Shown: positions 6,277 through 6,903 of the stretch, in pieces
How the letters are laid out: the number at the start of each line of letters is the position of its first letter
How positions within the stretch are numbered: position 1 is the stretch's first letter
DNA from: Bacteroidales bacterium
GTDB lineage: Bacteria > Bacteroidota > Bacteroidia > Bacteroidales > UBA7960
Assembly: GCA_003557965.1 (NCBI GenBank)
Contig: PWND01000114.1
Coordinates: 1 to 6,903, forward strand
Reading direction: 5' to 3'
DNA: 6,903 nucleotides
The notes under the pieces: generated by a model
The model's database searches: none
What the model was told of the DNA's origin: nothing
Seen by the model: the letters and a program-made list of their open reading frames with translations, nothing else
Translations under genes and position numbers: made by a program

Positions 6277-6588
6277 TTATTTTTTTACTGTACCAACGAT
6301 TTTTTCAACAGATTCAACCTTTCCCTTAAGCCTGTTTGATTTCTCTTTGCGTATATCAAGCTTTATGGTTGAATAAACCCTGTTACAATCAGGTTCAAGT
6401 TGCGAGTATGCTTTTTCTATTATTGCAAGAATTTCAGGCAGGCTTTCAGCTTCAATAATTGTACCCATTGGAGTAAGCTGATAGTTATAACCGGAATCCT
6501 TTATCATTTTAAGTATGCGGCTTACATATTCACTTTTACTTTCGCCAACATCTGTAGGAAACATTGCAAATTCTACTAAAACAGACAT
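6277..6588 (-). CDS. MTH1187-family thiamine-binding protein
   Basis: This is a small cytoplasmic protein of 103 residues in the MTH1187/YkoF-like family (Thiamine_BP, formerly DUF77), whose members have a ferredoxin-like fold, form tetramers and bind thiamine or related pyrimidine ligands. Visible family features are the first strand EFAMFP (6-11), the G-x-x-x-S-x-YV segment (G15 onward, YV at 21-22), and Y36 with the hallmark PMGTIIE (40-46). The C-terminal LDIRKEK...KGKVESVE segment (78-95) is also typical. The length is the usual 95-105 residues, so it is complete. Its physiological role is unsettled: proposals include a thiamine buffer or salvage partner. No thiamine transporter, biosynthetic gene or TPP riboswitch is visible next to it, and I found no convincing promoter in the 60 bp before it. 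It appears to be the first gene after a repeat-rich non-coding stretch and probably makes a short transcript. Confidence 0.92.
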   Translation of the reverse strand: MSVLVEFAMFPTDVGESKSEYVSRILKMIKDSGYNYQLTPMGTIIEAESLPEILAIIEKAYSQLEPDCNRVYSTIKLDIRKEKSNRLKGKVESVEKIVGTVKK

Positions 6589-6684
6589 GATTTTATTTTT
6601 TAAAATTGATTTACCCTAATAAAACAGGACTAAATTAGTAAGAAGTTGGTAATCTATTAAATTTTTTTTTGATTGGTTGATTGG

Positions 6685-6712
6685 CGGATGTCGGATGTGA
6701 GATTTCGGATTT
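6685..6712. repeat. heptanucleotide repeat, CGGATGT type
   Basis: There are four consecutive 7-bp units: CGGATGT twice, then the diverged GAGATTT, then CGGATTT. The preceding 14 bases (6671-6684, GATTGGT then TGATTGG) keep the same 7-bp phase loosely. It looks like a degenerate simple-sequence repeat of the kind scattered between genes in Bacteroidetes. Confidence 0.65.
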
Positions 6713-6776
6713 TTTCAGCAGGCTTCTATGATCTAACCCCTATAAAACCGAACTAAATAGTGACACACAGCACTTA

Positions 6777-6875
6777 CTCTTTGCGAACCTCAGCGGTTCT
6801 TAGCGGTTCTTAGCGTAATTGTTTTTAGTTGTTACGCAGAGGTACGCCAAGGATTCGCAAAAGTTGCGCAGAGAG
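6777..6875. repeat. imperfect inverted repeat with 10-11 bp GCG periodicity
   Basis: The left arm 6777-6818 (42 nt) and right arm 6832-6875 (44 nt) are inverted copies around a 13-nt T-rich centre. My hand alignment gives about 30 identities in 44 columns with two single-base gaps. Within the left arm, units starting at 6780, 6790, 6800 and 6810 are each 10 bp with GCG at unit positions 4-6; AGCGGTTCTT occurs twice in tandem (6792-6811). The right arm repeats GCG at 10-11 bp spacing on the opposite strand. This resembles dispersed CTTTGCG/CTTAGCG-type intergenic repeats I recall from Bacteroidetes and other genomes. Confidence 0.75.
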
Positions 6876-6878
6876 ACG

Positions 6879-6903
6879 TTCACCTTTCAGCTTTCACCTT
6901 TGA
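6879..6903. repeat. heptanucleotide repeat, TTCACCT type, cut by window edge
   Basis: TTCACCT, TTCAGCT and TTCACCT follow each other without a gap from 6879 to 6899, then TTGA at the edge. The 7-bp period is the same length as in the tract at 6685, but the unit is different. The tract may continue beyond the window. Confidence 0.6.

Larger units (their letters stand above)
6589..6903. other. non-coding, repeat-rich intergenic region
   Basis: This is a 315-bp stretch without a supported gene in any frame. The first 75 bp are plain AT-rich leader of the thiamine-binding gene. After that come three distinct repeat structures, given separately: a 7-bp-period tract, a large imperfect inverted repeat with 10-11 bp periodicity, and a second 7-bp-period tract reaching the window edge. 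I see no transposase remnant, tRNA-like fold or attachment-site core. The region beyond the window may continue the repeat cluster. Confidence 0.6.

Noticed and set aside
6589..6660. A TPP riboswitch before the thiamine-binding gene.
   Set aside because: The leader is short and AT-rich. I cannot find the conserved CUGAGA-type or other TPP aptamer elements.
6777..6875. A CRISPR array in the repeat-rich end.
   Set aside because: The units are about 10 bp, contiguous and inverted between arms. There are no unique spacers of constant length and no cas genes.

Overview
The window looks like chromosomal DNA from a Bacteroidota (Bacteroidetes) bacterium, probably from the Bacteroidales/Marinilabiliales side or near it. 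It is AT-rich. Promoters match the Bacteroidetes pattern TTG-N19/20-TAnnTTTG rather than the sigma-70 hexamers. Strong Shine-Dalgarno sites are mostly absent. Lumazine synthase, the agmatinase-family enzyme and the HU protein have sequence features I associate with that phylum. No phage, plasmid, insertion sequence, CRISPR, rRNA or tRNA signal is visible.

All nine supported genes lie on the minus strand, so transcription runs from high to low coordinates. In that order they are: an MTH1187-type thiamine-binding protein (6277-6588); two consecutive lipoproteins of unknown function (5361-6185 and 4696-5277); a membrane-anchored TPR protein (3925-4620); lumazine synthase ribH (3427-3915); methionyl-tRNA formyltransferase fmt (2397-3377); histone-like HU (1940-2212); an agmatinase/arginase-family ureohydrolase (807-1853); and tRNA 2'-O-methyltransferase trmH (109-792).

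The probable transcription units are: thiamine-binding gene alone; the two lipoprotein genes together, from a promoter at 6233-6263; TPR-ribH-fmt, from a promoter near 4646; HU alone, between a consensus promoter (2259-2288) and a strong hairpin terminator (1891-1920); and agmatinase-trmH, spaced 14 bp apart. Most genes are housekeeping functions: translation initiation, tRNA modification, riboflavin synthesis, nucleoid structure and nitrogen/polyamine metabolism. They are grouped by position rather than by one pathway.

The less ordinary material is at the high-coordinate end. It consists of the two uncharacterised lipoproteins and a 315-bp non-coding stretch (6589-6903). That stretch holds two 7-bp-period repeat tracts on either side of a roughly 100-bp imperfect inverted repeat with a GCG every 10-11 bp. 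I do not see a convincing new defence, mobile or metabolic system here. The repeat cluster and the lipoprotein pair are the best leads.
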